A program made the position numbers and the translations under genes. A stretch of 15,539 bases of DNA from a bacterium (GTDB taxonomy: Bacteria; Spirochaetota; Spirochaetia; JABEVK01). The DNA lies in the NCBI GenBank assembly GCA_021781625.1, contig JAJXWL010000024.1, positions 1 to 15,539 of the forward strand, written 5' to 3'. Of this stretch, positions 15,305 through 15,539 are shown one piece after another; positions within the stretch are counted from its first letter, which is position 1, and each line of letters begins with the position of its first letter. A model generated the notes under the pieces. That model was not told the origin of the DNA. It saw only the letters and a program-made list of their open reading frames with translations, and made no database searches.

Positions 15305-15539
15305 TCCCCAGAGAACACTCACCGACAGCCCATTTTCAGGCGGAGTCAGTGGCAGAGCTTTTTCAACCAAGGGCACTAAGGGACTGTCGTCCGCCAAATC
15401 ATACCGGTTCAGCCACTTCCAACTGTACTTTGTTTTTCCGGCTAAACTTCCCGACGTGGTCCCTGAGTTGTTCAGCACAATGACCGCTCCCTGAAACTGC
15501 AGGTCTGCGGTTCCTGAAGGTAAGGGGCCTGTCACAGCA
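15302..15539 (-). CDS. unrecognised protein, C-terminal part only (runs off window)
   Basis: The frame stays open to the right edge, so only the last 79 or so residues are seen. The possible GTG at 15535 is probably internal. The segment has DLQFQGAVIVLNNSG, then KYSWKWLNRYDL, and ends ENGLSVSVLWG. The alternating hydrophobic tail could suit a beta-rich or surface protein, but no family is recognised. The gene is convergent with glmS, and its TAA lies inside the T-rich tail of the glmS terminator. Confidence 0.6.
   Translation of the reverse strand, partial: AVTGPLPSGTADLQFQGAVIVLNNSGTTSGSLAGKTKYSWKWLNRYDLADDSPLVPLVEKALPLTPPENGLSVSVLWG

Overview
The window is ordinary bacterial chromosome: compact genes on both strands, no rRNA, tRNA, IS element, phage gene or CRISPR array. 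Two Shine-Dalgarno styles are present (clear AGGAG-type sites at some genes, none at others). The best lineage hint is the end of the aspartyl-tRNA synthetase (FPKN..GASPMDNSPSDV), which resembles spirochaetal AspRS from memory. A large type III glutamine synthetase and a lipoprotein with a relaxed lipobox fit that idea. Spirochaetota is therefore a tentative guess, not a demonstrated assignment.

Layout. 1-818 (+): 3' part of a phosphoesterase/acid-phosphatase-family gene whose usual active-site motifs look eroded. 950-1357 (-): small A+T-rich four-helix membrane protein of unknown function. 1495-1527 (-): intrinsic terminator for the next gene. 1548-3662 (-): type III glutamine synthetase (glnN), preceded by a near-consensus sigma-54 promoter (3776-3792) and a possible second, sigma-70-type promoter (3720-3748). 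3855-4787 (-): DUF2156/GNAT-like protein, divergent from aspS. 4840-6606 (+) aspS and 6603-7832 (+) an MFS exporter overlap by 4 bases. 7867-8940 (+): type I-alpha DAHP synthase with a promoter so close to its ATG that the mRNA would be nearly leaderless. 8959-9016: hairpin and repeat region between convergent genes. 9053-10735 (-) SulP anion transporter and 10732-12843 (-) a GH31-related lipoprotein overlap by 4 bases as an operon. 13075-13347 (+) small helical protein and 13392-15233 (+) glmS. 15275-15304: terminator. 15302-15539 (-): 3' end of an unrecognised gene.

How the genes work together. Most are housekeeping: nitrogen assimilation (glnN), translation (aspS), entry to aromatic amino acid synthesis (DAHP synthase) and entry to amino-sugar/cell-wall synthesis (glmS). 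Less ordinary are the two proteins that keep an enzyme fold but seem to have lost catalytic residues (the GH31-like lipoprotein and the edge phosphoesterase), the translationally coupled GH31-like/SulP pair, and the regular TCATGA repeat region. No obvious large new defence or mobile system is visible.
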